Shown here piece by piece: positions 12,621-25,597 of a stretch of 64,000 nt of DNA. The stretch covers positions 272,423 through 336,422 of the forward strand of contig JADNRV010000047.1 of assembly GCA_015499995.1 (NCBI GenBank), written 5' to 3'. A program made the translations under genes and the position numbers. Position 1 is the stretch's first letter, and each line of letters opens with the position of its first letter. The notes under the pieces are model-generated. The model was given only the letters and a program-made list of their open reading frames with translations, was not told where the DNA came from and made no database searches. Source of the stretch: Flammula alnicola. Its lineage: Eukaryota > Basidiomycota > Agaricomycetes > Agaricales > Strophariaceae.

Positions 12621-13269
12621 CCTGTTGAATCTATAAGAATTTTTTAGAAAAGCTTAACATGGGGTACAGAATACAGTGCTGAATGTAGTAAATTTATCAT
12701 GGGGGGGCCAGTTGAATACCGCGATATAATAAAAGGTGCTGTTGCTGTTCGCAGACATTGAGACCCAGTCTTCAAGGAGGTTATACCACGTTTCGAAAGA
12801 GAAGGGGGGGTGGAGGGGGCCCTTTCCAGATGAGCCATTTAGAAAGAGGTCAATTTGCTTGCTTGGAGTGGAAATCCCCCATTCTGATGTCCCTGAGTCG
12901 GCTCTTCGGTATTTTGACTTCAGAAAAGAAATCTAAATGTTTGTCTCCTTGTTCAACTGAAATATCATTTCCTTGATTTATATCAATACTGTATTCTTGG
13001 GCAGTGGACGCAAAGGAATGATGTACCTGTAGTGCTTCCACATCGGATGTGGGCATTGACACCATGAGAAGGCGCTACATATTGTCGGTCCAATTCACGC
13101 ACACAGATGCTAAGTGTGTACAGCTTCCGTTCTCACATCAGATGTGGGCGTATAGCCAACCCATCGATGATCGAGAAAGAAGTACATCGAGGGTCCCATT
13201 TGGAATTCTCGTATGAAGCGTATCGTAGAATTTCGGGCGATACATGAGCGGGACCGCATTCTTCCATCC
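12621..13269. other. No gene recognised; upstream of the kinase-like gene
   Basis: Only short overlapping open frames. Two imperfect copies of CACATC(G/A)GATGTGGGC, each a small palindrome, lie near 13040 and 13136. They could be binding sites or chance. Confidence 0.35.
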
Positions 13270-13278
13270 TATAAAATA
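13270..13278 (+). promoter_or_regulatory. TATA box of the kinase-fold-like gene
   Basis: TATAAAATA about 90 bp before the ATG at 13360. Confidence 0.5.
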
Positions 13279-13359
13279 GCCATGCATCACTCGGAAATTT
13301 CTTCAGGCTGGACCTCTCACGTTATCCCTGGTGGAAATCAGTAAATCACTTCCTTCACG

Positions 13360-14694
13360 ATGCATCACAAAACTCTACATATCTTCTTTGTGCTTCTGTC
13401 CTTTCTTGTATACGCAGCGTTTGGGGCTCCAGTTCAATCGTCCCAGGTGCGTCCTTCAATTTGCCATATTCCCTTACACCGTTTTTAACCCCTTGTCGGG
13501 TTTTGGAAGGGCGATGTTTCATTCCATAGCCTTGCAAAACAGAAATACAATACTGTCCATGAAGCGGTACATGACATACATCATAAGGTTGGGGAGGGGA
13601 CGACTGGCCAAGTTTTCACTCTGAAACAGAAGTATAAAGGCCACCCCGCTGTGGTCAAGGTCATCGACAAGGTTGGAACGCCCACGGCTGGTAACCCTGC
13701 GACAGAAGCCCAAAATCTCCACCATGTGGATCAGTTGCTCGGCTGGGGACACGACACCACCCACGGCAAGGACACTCACTACCTGGTTATGAAGAACATG
13801 GGTGTTCCTGCAAGCGTGGCTGGATTGGATGACCATGCCATTAACTCTCTCAACAAAGAGGCTGAGCAGATAGTGTTCGAAGGTCCGGTTAGGTCCGGTT
13901 TTTGGGTACCCGGAGGCTCTAACCGGGACCGAGACCGGTTAGCCTTTGTTCCCAGACCCAAAATAACCGGACCTAACCGCAAATAACCGCTTATAACCAG
14001 TTAGTTGCGGTTAGTAACTGGTTAAGACCGAAAATATTAAAAACCGGTTATAACCAGTATTAACTGCATGTTTGTGACTTAGTACAATTTATTGTCCTTC
14101 ATGTAAGCTTCAAATCGACCCTGGGAACGTTAAATTCGGTAAAGAACTGACTGAGTTATGATTTTATTACATGCTATCTACTCTTTCGACCGATATTTTA
14201 TGGTTTTAACCATAACTAAGTCAGTTCTTGACCTAAAATTATGGTCCAGGGCTTGTTTTAATGGCAAAAATGAGGGCTACAAATAACCGGTTATAACCGG
14301 TCAGTAACCGGTCCTATAACCGCACAATAACCGGTTAGATACTTCTCAAAAACCATTAACCACTAACCGCGGTCCGGTTATTTGCGGTTAAGGTCCGGTT
14401 AGGTCTCGGTTATTTTCCGGTTAATTAACCGGACCTTTAAACACTATGAGCAGAGATATGTCCATCAATTTGGGATGGAAAATCGGTGAGATCCATGAGT
14501 CGATACTTCGTCGTTGGACCGTGACTCACATTGCGAGAATTTCTAGCGACAGGAACGGGAATAATTATGTGTATCATAAGGGTGACGGTCATCATTGGAA
14601 AGCGGAAATCGTTGACTGGGCCCGCGCTCGCCACACAACGCCACATAATCCGACATATGGCCTCCACCCGGAGCCAGTTCCATCAGTAAAATGA
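13360..14694 (+). pseudogene. Secreted kinase-fold-like protein, interrupted by a MITE
   Basis: The ATG at 13360 opens a signal peptide (MHHKTLHIFFVLLSFLVYAA). After a GT-AG intron comes an N-lobe-like segment: a glycine loop GEGTTGQVFTL and a VVKVID strand with a candidate ATP lysine, then HYLVMKNMGVPAS as hinge. The reading frame runs into a 576 bp insertion (13871-14446). Past it, the gene resumes, with one more intron and the motif NNYVYHK and EIVDWARA, and stops at 14694. Skipping the insertion and one copy of its 8 bp target duplication puts both halves in one frame, so the break is the insertion itself. Similar short secreted kinase-like proteins occur in agaricomycetes. A classical HRD loop is not visible, so activity is doubtful even before the break. 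Confidence 0.75.
13871..14446. mobile_element. Non-autonomous hAT-type MITE, 576 bp
   Basis: The ends are inverted repeats: TAGTGTTCGAAGGTCCGGTT on the left and its near-complement ending AAACACTA on the right. The element is flanked on both sides by the perfect 8 bp direct repeat TGAGCAGA (13863-13870 and 14447-14454). An 8 bp duplication with TAGTG-type ends is the hallmark of the hAT superfamily. The interior is packed with AACCGGTTA-type motifs on both strands, and there is no transposase. Confidence 0.9.
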
Positions 14695-16330
14695 CAGGTC
14701 CATCTTTCGCCGCTTTCACAGCTTTTGAAAGCGGCAAAAGAGGCAAAAGCTGGAAAGAGGTTTCCGCTTTTGAAATCCAGGGCCTTAGGCTTTCAAAGAG
14801 CTTTTAAAGAGGATGCTCCTTTTAAAGCTGTGAAAGCAGCATTGCAAGGTGTTGAAAAGCTTCACTCAAAGTGGATTCAAATTGTAGAAAAGTGCTCGAA
14901 AATCACTCGAATTCTTGTATATATTGAGCCAACCACTATTCTACTCATTAAGATCACTATCATTATCTATTAGCTCAAAATCGGGCTCATCTGGGACCAA
15001 TGATTCATGGATAGGAGGAAGGATGGTCTCCTTTTCGACCTTCGAAGCCTGTACTGCCACGTCGACAATCTTCCCCCATTGCCGCTCGGTGGCGCTCGCT
15101 CAATTTCCCTACAACCCTAAGCAGATTCGACGTTGTCTTCATGTACACGAGTTTTCCTTCCCGTGTTTCTGTCTTGTTGCCCTAATTTGTCTGCGAAAAA
15201 TCGCTGAATGGTCAACCGGACTTAACCTCTTTACCTGCGGTCCAAATATTAATTGCACGTTTGACCTTGACACCGGTATACATTAGCAGATGGGATAGAT
15301 AAGACGACATGATAACTCACTGCTTGGGTGTTGAGAACCAATGCACCAATGGATTTTCTGTCCGATCGTAACTTAGGATTGATGGGCGGGATGCTCGAGA
15401 GATGTCGAGGGCTGTTTTGCTGAATTTATGTCGCTAATTGGATAAACAATCTTCGATCTGAATAATAGGAAAGCTTAGAATTGGATGTTAGCACTCACCG
15501 GACCTATATTCATGTGTGCTTGATATATCCATGCTGAAGATTCCGCATACCATCAGGGAGCAGATAATGCATGGTCTTCTTGCGGTTGAAGAAACATTGA
15601 GCAGGGTAGATAGTCTGATTAGATGCTAATAAAGAACCACAACAAAAAACTTACGATGTGTCGCGCATTCCAACGCAAGAGCAGCAACACCTACACCGCG
15701 GGCTGGTCAAGTCAGTTGTCGACACCCATGTCCTTCAAGTCGTTCATTCAGAACATAGGTTGACAACAAGATAGGTGAGAGAAGGGGCAAACCTGTAAAT
15801 ATGAGCTACGGGTGTGAGTCCGCGCCTGTGTAAACATTGGAGATCGTGCATAATGAGAGGGATAATGGTGGAGGAGGAAAGAAATGTTCAAAGTTCGAGT
15901 GTGAAGTTGCGATTGCGCAATATCAACAAGATCACGTGCTTGCATTTGATGCGTGATGTCCGTTTTGGGACCTTTGGTCAAAGGGGGAGTTGCTCTCCAA
16001 GTAAGTCTTCATTCTTGTATTGAGGATATGGGTCAGTGATACATATGCCAATATTGATTCTTGTGCAGACATTTCACACTTGTACGTAGCTTTTTCTCAC
16101 TCAAAATTCCAAAAGCGGCGAAAGCTATGAAAGCTATAAATGCCTTGTAGAAGCATGTCATAAGCGTCACTCAAGCTGTCGCAAAAGGGTTCTCAAAGCA
16201 AAAGGGGCAAAAGGGACAAAAAGAAAAAGCAAAAGAGGATGTGATTTTACTGATGTCGCCTCGGCCATTCAGGTCGTCGGAAGTGTCCCACTTGCGTTAT
16301 AGGATAGATTAGTCGCTAGTAGTATCGCAT
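14695..16330. other. No gene recognised; AAAGC-rich tracts
   Basis: Two tracts rich in AAAGC and GGCAAAAG lie at about 14705-14870 and 16110-16235. The first contains a perfect 10 bp stem (GCCGCTTTCA at 14709-14718 with TGAAAGCGGC at 14726-14735) around a 7 nt loop. The middle has several intron-like GT-AG pairs on the minus strand but no protein that I recognise. It may be a decayed element. Confidence 0.4.
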
Positions 16331-18418
16331 ACATGCATCAGGAAAACGTCCAGTTGGTCTTTGGCATCTTCGTCTTTAAGAATACATCTTTGATGTCTTC
16401 GCTCAGAAATATTTGTCTTTGATATGTCTTTGGTGCATCTCTGTCTTTGGGAGACAATCTTTGTCTCTGTGAATTGTGTCTTTGTGTCTTTGGATGTCTT
16501 TAGACCAAGCAACGGTCTTAGGTGTCTTTCGATCTATACAGCCTATATGAGTCAATACCTCCTGGCCTCTTGACAGTCAAGCCTCATCAGAATAAGTACT
16601 GACATGCTTGGCTTTACAACGACTTCTACATGACATTGTAGAACCTTCGAGATAGCATGTCACTATTAATTTTTATTTGTAGAGAGTACAGAAGCTATGA
16701 TAGGGTGTGGACCACAAGTAGTGTCACCTTTATCCTAATATCCTAACCTGAGTGCCGCAGTCGTGGGCAGCTGGCTATGTGCAGTGGGTGCGTTCTAACT
16801 TCTCTCGATGTGGAGTGAGCTGCCTTCGTAATGCTCGAGTCACATGGAAGCTTGAGGTTGTGAAAGCGAAATCAGTAAGGAATTTACGTGGTCCAGCATA
16901 CTTAATTTATCGGCAATGCAGAAGGTATGAGGATGTTGTTCATTGAAGTCGAGGATGAGGAAAGAACTTAGAAGCGGAATCGAATTTGTGCGTCAAGTTC
17001 GTTCAAACTCCGATGCACGTGACTCTGTTGATATGGCTGAACTCGAACTCCGACTTATTCTGTTGAATCCGTTCTCCCCCAACTCCCATCTCGCCCACCG
17101 CAAGTGACAGGAATGCAGCCCCGCCCATACAGCCGCACAGCCAGTGTGATGGATATGAGGATCCGGCAATGGCAAAAGGAGAGGGAACAGGCTTGACAGA
17201 GACGTGAGAGGTGAAGAGAAGGCCCCACCCAGGTACAAACTCCCACAAGACTGTTTTTTATTGCCCTCGCTGACCCCGTCTTCCAGGAAAAACTATCTCA
17301 GGGCGATACCGCAGCCGTCGCACCCTCCAAACATAGTACGTCCCCACCCTTCTCTTTTACTCTACATTATACAGGATTGAACGTTGAACATTCGATTTCA
17401 GGAGTGCTGCAACCTCGCTTTAGTCGCCTTGTGCCTGTGGCCTCATCCACTCTGAACCTAACACTGTCCAGGTTGACGTTAACACGGCACACGCCCCCGG
17501 CTGACAACGACCACGATGACTCTGCTATCACCATCCAGCGTCGCCAGCGTGACTGACCGTGAGGGAGAAGCTTGAGGATGCTACTAGGTACATGGAAAAA
17601 CCACCCGCATATACCATCACTGACCATCGACCTACCTCTGGTTCAGGTAGTGTCATAACAATCCGTAAGTCGGTCCACACCTCGCTCATTCTGTGTGCCG
17701 CCGCTAACTCTTTATCGACCTTTCATGCAGATAACGTGAGTATGGTCGTTAACAGAGGAGCAGCCTTTGCACTCTAGTATATTCCCAATACCGAGGCCAT
17801 CACCGCAGATGCATGTTCGTGGTTTTATGGCGCTCTTGGCGGCAGGATTCGCCCCATTTTCGTACGTTCTTGTGGACAATGTCTGGACATCGAACACAGA
17901 CTCCTTATGTTCTTTCGCCCTCTTTGCCCCGCAGCCCTCACAAATAGCTTTGGAGGGTTAAACTCCAGCCTCTATCTAGTTGCCGGAACAGTGCTAGGAA
18001 TAACGCAGAGTGGATCAGGCTGAGTGGAATGGTCGGTTTAGCAGGTGCGATAGTTTTGCTCTCAGATGGCTGGTAGAATTAGGCTACCGCTCCGTATAAT
18101 GGTCACTACAACTTAATTAAAGCTATTTTCCTTCTATTCTCTTCGAAAATGGCAAAATAAGCTTATTTTAAGAATATCACCCACTGCAAAGACCCATCTA
18201 GAGATCCATACTCAAAGCAAAGATGGCAAAGACGCGCTTTACAAAGACATCCATATGTCTCTCGGAGATGAAAGTTGTCTTTGAAAGACGTCAGTCGTCT
18301 TTCGGAGACATGTACCTTGATATCCAAAGACGTGTCGTCTTTGACGTCTTTGGCGTCTTTACGTCTTTGCAAAGACGCCAAAGATGCCCAAAGACGGACT
18401 GGACATTTTCCTGATGTG
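16331..18418. mobile_element. About 2.1 kb element with CAAAGAC-rich inverted ends
   Basis: The left end (16331-16377) and the right end (about 18370-18418, reversed) share CATCAGGAAAA, then GTCCAGT, then GTCTTTGG and CATCTT, differing at a few bases. Both ends continue for about 200 bp as irregular runs of GTCTTTG (left, plus strand) and CAAAGAC (right). This is the layout of a DNA transposon with subterminal repeats. No transposase is visible inside and I found no clean target duplication, so the superfamily is undetermined. Confidence 0.65.
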
Positions 18419-18658
18419 TACGGGCTCGATCGTGCTATAACTGGTCATTATTTTATTTTCGTCTCACGGCCAGAGCACAAAGTTCGAAAATTCTTCAATC
18501 AGAGCTCCCTCTATGCACTCTCTAGGTAATAATGGATGGTTACTAAAAGCGAGTCATAGGCTTCCCGCAGGCTGCCAAAAATGTAGTAGATATACTACGC
18601 AGAAGGGTATTTAAGAGAGGTAAGGCTTGCGCAGCGTTGCAAACAGCCTAGGAGATTC

Positions 18659-19800
18659 TTATTCTCTCGGTTTAAGAACTGTGCACAGATCGTAGGTTGT
18701 TAAACACTGGACGTGAGCCTGCAAGGCGCCGACGAAGATGTGGAGCGCGTGGAAATGATATCGGTTGTCGACCAAAAATTCGACATTGCGGATCGAGGGA
18801 AGCCTGAAAATTTCATAGAACGCAATGGATGGGTGCCTCCCCGGGACACACGGTGATGGACAGGGACACAAGGAAAGGGAGCGAAATAACTCCAATTCTT
18901 GGTGGTCTATCGATATCAGCAATTCTAACATCAGCACTGCGGCATTGCATTGCATTGCCTCAGGACGTTGACGATGACGATCGACAGGGATCCGTGTTCC
19001 GTTTTCATTCTCAGGCCGTCCAACTTCAATCGCGTCCGTCAATCGAGGCCAGATGCTCACCGATATCATGGAGTTGGGGAAAAAAGCTGAGAGGATGAGA
19101 TTTTGCAGAGCTGGTGCGTCCATAACTCCTGGGCCTATTTCGGTCGGCAAAGGTGGTGTATGGCAATCGGGAGTATTGACGATTGAAAGTTTCTTAAGGT
19201 CGGAAACAGGGATGGGGTGAAGTATTCTGTCGAATATACTAACATCACTTGGTAACTCGCCCATGTGAGCAAAATCTCGCGCCGCATTTTCGAAAACGGA
19301 GTGTTAACATCCCAAGACTTTTGCCCAATCGTGAGGAACTTTCAGGGATGTGCTGAAGGATCGAAATATTGAGAGGGAGCTGTCCTGAGCGAGGCCGCGC
19401 CGACCTCCGCTGCCAAGCCCTCGTACGCATCTCTCGTCGTCGAAATAAGAATATGTATCGGACGTCCAAAAACGCGGCATTGCATGCGCCAACTGCCTCC
19501 AATGATGGCACACGAGTGTGAGCAGAAGCGGCAGGCACTCATCATTAGGCAACGGCGGATGGGGAAAAGTACATAGCTGCCATTGTTCTTCGATCGCGCT
19601 GGATAACCGCTTGCGTGTTTATAATCAAGCGTAGCCTGAATCTTAGTGATTTCTTCGTCCACTTCTGCCAGCTTGGCGAGGTGTTCGAGAATGAACTCTT
19701 CGATTTTGTTGGCCTCCTGGTCGGTAGGAGTATAGTTGATGACTAACGCAGAAGTGAGTGGGGAGTTTTGGCGGCTATGTTCACCAACTTTGAACTGTAA
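18659..19800 (-). pseudogene. F-box protein relic
   Basis: Read on the minus strand, it begins with a helix (EANKIEEFILEHLAKLAEV, then DEEITKIQATLD) that precedes the F-box in many agaricomycete F-box proteins. It then resumes in another frame as PPLPNDECLPLLLTLVCHHW, RQLAHAMPRFW, the usual post-F-box segment. It continues as an LRR-like part (VSDLKKLSIVNT, DAPALQNLILSAFF) in yet another frame ending at 18659. The core F-box between the helix and PPLPNDE is missing and at least two frame changes occur, so it is inactive. It is not a copy of the two F-box genes of the inverted duplication. Confidence 0.65.
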
Positions 19801-20315
19801 GCAGCTATTTGAGAATATCGTTTCGCAGCTCACGTAAATCGATGATACACATACTGATTCAGACCCAACGAGTCGGGAAAAGCCGGCAGAATAAGGTTGC
19901 GAGAGGGTGAAATGAAATGAGTCGAGCGGCCTTTTTGTACGTTTCAGAATTGGTGATCTGACTCGACGCAATACATACCTTCATGTGTCCAGATGGGCGT
20001 GTCGCTCTGGGAAAAAGTGAACGTGGATGGATGGCTATGCTATTGTTTGGCAAAGACTCACATCCCAAATAAATTGGTTGCCCAATTTGCGTGCGAAAAT
20101 AATATCTGTGAGAGCGATCTCTTTGACTCCTGCATTGTGTCCTATATTCGAGCATACCACCGAACATGTATCAGCTCGTTCCTCCTTTGTTGTCATATGG
20201 CACCCACGAAAAGCACGCGCAATCGCCGCATTCGCGCCAGTTTTTTCCCTCAAAGGGGCCCGTTTTTGGCTGGACAAAGAGAGTGCGAATGCTTTATCTG
20301 CTGCGTCGTTGACCG

Positions 20316-23300
20316 ATGCCTTTCGCGAAGCACTCTGCCTCTGCAATGACCCCGAACGAACATTACGAACTGGATGACGACTCTACGCGAACCTCTATTG
20401 AATCTAACGACCTCAAGCACAAGAACATGTCTCCGCCCCCTCCTCTTTCGATTTCTCCCTCTATTCGTCTTCTCTTTTCTTTCATCCCCCGAAAGCACCT
20501 CGTTTTTCTCCTCCTCCCTGCCATATTCTCCTCCATCATTGCCGGAGGGGTCGCGCCTTTCATGACTTACGTCGTCGGGCAGGCATTTGACGCCTTCGCT
20601 CACTTTCCCCTTTCACCGAACCCCCCTCGACAAGGCAAAGATGACCTGCTCCGTGGCGTCGGTGTTGCCGCGCTGGAGCTCATTGGGCTGGCTGTTGGCT
20701 CCCTGGCGCTGAGCAGCATTACGTCGTGCCTGTGGATATGGACCGGCGAGACGAACGTGATGGCGTTGCGCAAAGTGATATACGCCGCTGTCGCGCAGAA
20801 AGACATGGCGTGGTTCGATACGCACATGGGCGCCAGTGACACACTAACTACAGACAGTGGACAAGGTCCTCTTGGGGCTGGAGGCCTTATGGCTAAATTC
20901 TCCAGGTATGTACTTATGCTTTCTTTATTTCCTTTTCATGAAACTCACATATTTTCTTTCATGACACACTCAGAGAAACAGACGACGTCCGCATCGCCTC
21001 CTCCCTAGCCTCGGGCCTGCTCCTGCAACACCTCACCACCTGCCTCACCTGCCTTTTGCTCGCGTTCCTGTGCTCCTGGGCGCTCACACTCGTCATCCTC
21101 TCTGCCATCCCGCTCCTCCTTCTTATCCAAGCCCTCACCCAAGCCCTCGCTGCCCCCCTCCTCGCCACCGAACGCACCCAAGCAGGCATCGCGGCAACCC
21201 TCATCGAGCGCGCAGTCGCGGGCATTGCCACTGTGAAAGCGTTCAATGCCCCTGCACACGAGCACGCGCGTGCCACCGCCCTCTTCCTTGCCCTCCGAAC
21301 TACAGCGCGAAAGCTGAATGCGCTGTGGGCGGGCACGGCAGGCGCAGCACAGTTCGCGACGATGGCGATGTTCGTGCAGGGCTTCTGGTTCGGGGGCAAG
21401 CTCGTGCGCGAGGGGCGCGCCACGGCGGGCGATGTGATGGCGGTGTTTTGGGCGTGCTTGATTGCGACGAGTAATTTGCAGATGTGTGTCCCCCAGCTTG
21501 TGGTGCTTGCGAAGGGCAAGTGGGCGGCGGCGGCGTTGTTGGAACTCATTGGTGATGATGCTCGGCATGGATCCGAACCTAGGGTCAATCGTAGGCAGCC
21601 AATTCAGAGACTCTCACCCCGGAAAGTCAATCCTGCTCGCTGCTCCGGCAGCCTCGCGCTCCAAGACGTCAGCTTCACCTACCCGTCGCGGCCCTCCCTG
21701 CACGTGCTCTCCAACGTCTCCCTCTTCCTCCCCGCGCACGAGATGACATACATCGTAGGCGCCTCGGGATCTGGCAAGTCCACCGTCGCGCACCTCCTCT
21801 TAAAAATGTACGAGCCAACAAAAGGTACAGTCACGCTGGACGAGAGGGATATGCAGACCCTCGACGATGCGTGGGTGCGCGAGAATGTGGCGTGTGTCGG
21901 GCAGGGGGGTGGGGTGGTTTTTGAGGGCAGGTCGGTGTTTGATAATGTTGCTCTTGCGGCTTTGGCTGCGGGTGGGCAAGGACAAAGGAGGGAGCCGAAG
22001 AGGAAAGAAGTACAGGAAGCGTGCCGCGTGGCGCTGATGCACGAGTTCGTCAGGGACCTGCCGGAGGGGTACGATACGCCCCTTGGGAGCGCCACGGGGG
22101 TGGGGTTGAGTGGAGGGCAGAATCAGAGGTTGGAGATTGCAAGGGCGAGGCTGCGGGATCCGACGGTGTTGATTCTTGGTATGTGCCGTAACTACTCTCT
22201 TTTTAACCTTGTGCTGGTCTTACTTGAATAAATTACTGTGAACAGACGAACCCACCTCCGCGCTCGACGCCACCTCACGCATCCTCGTCTTCGAGGCGCT
22301 CAAGCGCTGGCGCAAACATAAAACGACTATCATCATCACACATGATTTATCCCAGATCGCCGGTGGGGATTTCGTGTATGTGATGAAGGACGGGAGGGTG
22401 GTAGAGCAGGGGTATCGGGCAGACCTCGAGGGTGTCGTCCCAGGGAAGCATAATAGGGATAATAAAGATAGGGGAGAGTTTCGGAAGATGTTAGAGGCGC
22501 AGCGGATGCAGGAGAAGGGAGGCTTGGAGACGGAGATATACCCTCGAGAAGAGAGGATGGAGATGACGGAGGCAATACCCAGCCCCAGCAGCCTCCTGGG
22601 AAGACAGCCAAGTGTGGCGTTGAGGCCACTGACGTTTGGGAGTTGGATGTTCGACGTCGTTGCCGATTTGACGAGCCACGCCACGAATCAGAATCGGCTC
22701 CGCGTCCAATCCCGGAACTCTTATAACCCTCCTGTCGATAATCATACCTGGGCCCCGGACCACCATCGCAGGCCGTCGACGTTATACATCCCAGAATCGA
22801 TTCGCCACTCTCAATTTGTGCCTCCTGCATGTCCTTGCGCAGCGGTTACTCTCCATGCGAAAAGGTACAGCTTGCCTTCGTCGGGCCTGCTCACGCCTAC
22901 CTCTGCCACGCTCACGAATTGGACGGGCCACGAGGGGCGGTTGGGCGCGATACTGGATGACGGAGACAGCGGGTTTTTGGCCAAGGAGAAAGAGAAGAGC
23001 GCATTGGAGAGGAGCGCCTTCAGGGCTCGGCAGGCGAGGAGTGCGCGTGCGCCGGGGCGGACACGGAGGGGGGATGCGGATGTGCTGTCGTACGTCAAGG
23101 TGGAGAAATCAGGGCTGCGGGAGGGCGGTGATTGGGTGTCCTCTTCTGCGAATGGGCTCCCCGACACAGACGAACGGCTCCCCTCGTTCTGGGCTCTCCT
23201 AACATCTGTGTACCCGTCCATACCCTGCAAACCCCTTCTTTTCGTCAGCGTGGCAGTGTGCGTTTTGAGCGGGGCAATGACGCCCCTCTTCTCCTTCCTC

Positions 23301-25042
23301 CTCTCCCACCTGCTGTTCGAGGTGTCTGTCGGTGCCCAGGATGTGGTCACCATCAACAAGTTCAGCACCATCGTTCTGGGCACTGCGGCGCTCGACGGCC
23401 TCCTCCTGGGCCTCAAGTACTTCCTCATGGAGACGTGCGCCATGGCCTGGGTCACCTCCCTCCGCACACTCGCACTGCGCCGCGTCCTCGCGCAAGACAA
23501 GAAGTGGTTCGATAAACCTGTCAATGGCCCTGCGAGGCTCGTGCAGATGCTCGTCAAGGACGCTGATGATGCACGGGATATGGTCGCGGTGGTGCTGGCG
23601 CAGGGGTGTGTGGTGTGTGCAATGCTGGGTGTGGGGCTCGTGTGGGCGTTCGTGAGAGGGTGGCAGCTGACGCTGGCGGGGCTGGCGATCGCTCCTGTGT
23701 TTGCGGGCGTTATGGCGGTGCAGAGCAGGCTGGTGGCACGGTGCGAGGTGAGGAACAAGCGCGCGAGGGAGGAGGTTGCGAGGGGGTATTATGAGGTCAG
23801 TTTTCTTCTCTTTTTTTGTCTGGATGATAGGTGTTGATGTTGTTTTTTTAGACTATTATCAATATTCGGGGCATACGTTGCATGGCTTTTGACGGCGTGT
23901 TCAAGGCCCAGTTCGAGGAAGCTGTCGAGAAGTCGCTGACTACGGGCGTTCAGGGCGCTTTTGTCGAGGGCTGCACGTATGGTGTTGCCAGTGGCCTTAT
24001 TTACCTGGCCGAGGCTCTCCTTTTTTACGTCGGGGCACTCCTTATCGCGCATGGGCTGTACACCTACCTGCAGATGGTCGAGGTGCTTAACCTTGTTGTC
24101 TTTTCGGTGACCATTGGGTCGCAGCTTATGGCATTCAGTAAGTTTATTCTCTGTCTTCTCATAATATTCTCGCTAATGGTTCCTTCCTTATTCTTAGCTG
24201 AGAAGATTGCTAAATCAGTTCAGGCGACGAGTGACTTTGATAGGCTTATGAAGCTTGATATGGACACCTACGAATCCCGTGGAACCCTTCGTCCTGAAAT
24301 CGCAGGTGCCATCAGGTTCAACAAGGTCAACTTCTCGTACCCGGAACGGAGAGACGTCCCTGTTCTCAGGGATATGGACTTGAGGATCGCCCAAGGCGAA
24401 TGCGTAGCAATCGTCGGTTCCTCGGGCTGCGGAAAATCCACAATTGCATCCCTTCTTCAACGCCTCTACGAGCCAACCAGCGGCTCAGTGACTATCGGCG
24501 GCATCGACACGCGCCTCATCGACGTCCACCATCTCCGCGACCACGTCTCGGTCGTCAGCCAGCAGCCGCACCTGTTCGATGCGAGTGTCGCCGAGAATAT
24601 CCGATACGGGCACCCTTCCATCTCGGATGCGGATGTGCGGTATGCGGCGAGGGCGGCGAACATCCATGAGTTCGTCGTGTCCCTTCCGGAGGGGTATGAC
24701 ACCATGCTCGGCGAGAACGCCGCACTTGTCTCGGGTGGCCAGGCGCAGAGGCTGCAGATCGCCCGTGCGCTCGCGCGTCCGTCCCGGATATTGATTCTGG
24801 ACGAGTGCACGTCGTCGTTGGACCCGGAGAACCAGGCGGCGGTGCTGGAGACGATACGGGGGGCCAAGTACGGCCGGATGACGATCGTGATCACACATAA
24901 ACTGGAGGCGATGCTCATGTGTGACCGAATTGTGGTCGTTCATGAGGGTGAGGTTGTTGAGGAGGGATCTTATGAGAGCCTCGTGGAATGCAAAGGCGTT
25001 TTTGCGACTCTTGCGCGTGGAGGCGAGTGGGTTGGCGAGTGA
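20316..25042 (+). CDS. Full-length ABC transporter, Ste6/MDR-like (ABCB)
   Basis: Five exons (20316-20905, 20974-22178, 22246-23795, 23852-24137, 24198-25042) give 1491 residues, with all GT-AG introns in frame. The order is TMD1-NBD1-TMD2-NBD2. NBD1 has Walker A GASGSGKST, signature LSGGQNQRLEIA and Walker B LILDEPTSALD (split by an intron). NBD2 has Walker A GSSGCGKST, signature VSGGQAQRLQIA, Walker B LILDECTSSLD and an H-loop VITHK. Both sites look catalytically complete. A linker of about 220 residues after NBD1 is low in complexity. The half-transporter arrangement and TMD segments (LVREGRATAGDVMAVFWA, MAFDGVFKAQFEEAV) fit fungal Ste6, the farnesylated pheromone exporter of the plasma membrane. 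A related multidrug pump is the main alternative. The gene lies inside the 14 kb enclosed by the inverted duplication. Confidence 0.88.
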
Positions 25043-25597
25043 TGCTGTTGGTTTTCTTACGGCGGCTGCTGCTTGATGCACTTGCGGGTGATGTTTTTGT
25101 TTCGTTCTTTCTCTTTGTTCCCTGTGGCACGCTTTTCTCAGCTTCTGCGCATGCTCTAAATTCTCGCTTTCCTAGTGAAGTCTTTCTTTTCGTTCTTCGT
25201 TCGATTTTCACTGTGACACCGCGCGTCAAGACCATTTATAATGCTTTTGTGTTTTTTTTATTGCGTCTCATGTCTTAACATTACCAACCATCTACAGTCG
25301 TTCAATTTTTTTTGTATAGATCACGAATGTATCACGAAAACGCCAATGACATCCACAATTGAATGAACAGAACATAGAATGCAAAAAGTTCAACTAATAG
25401 ACGTTGAACACGTTGAGGTCTTTGGCCAGGTCACGTGGATGGAATCATTGATGGCTTTGAATCGGCTCCGGGCTTGCATCACTTGCCACCGAGGACAGGA
25501 GCGTGAATCTTGACTGTGAACCTCTCCGACCAACCTTTGGCTTGAAATCTCACTTAGCACCTACACTTAATCTAATACCTTCGATCAATCAGACATA
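25043..25597. other. Intergenic
   Basis: 3' flank of the ABC transporter and 5' flank of the next gene. No further feature seen. Confidence 0.5.

Noticed and set aside
13040..13152. Paired CACATC(G/A)GATGTGGGC motifs as operator sites
   Set aside because: Only two copies, about 200-320 bp before a broken gene, with no independent support.
20959..21588. Long minus-strand open frames inside the ABC transporter
   Set aside because: GC-rich antisense shadows; the plus strand has clear ABC motifs and spliced frames.
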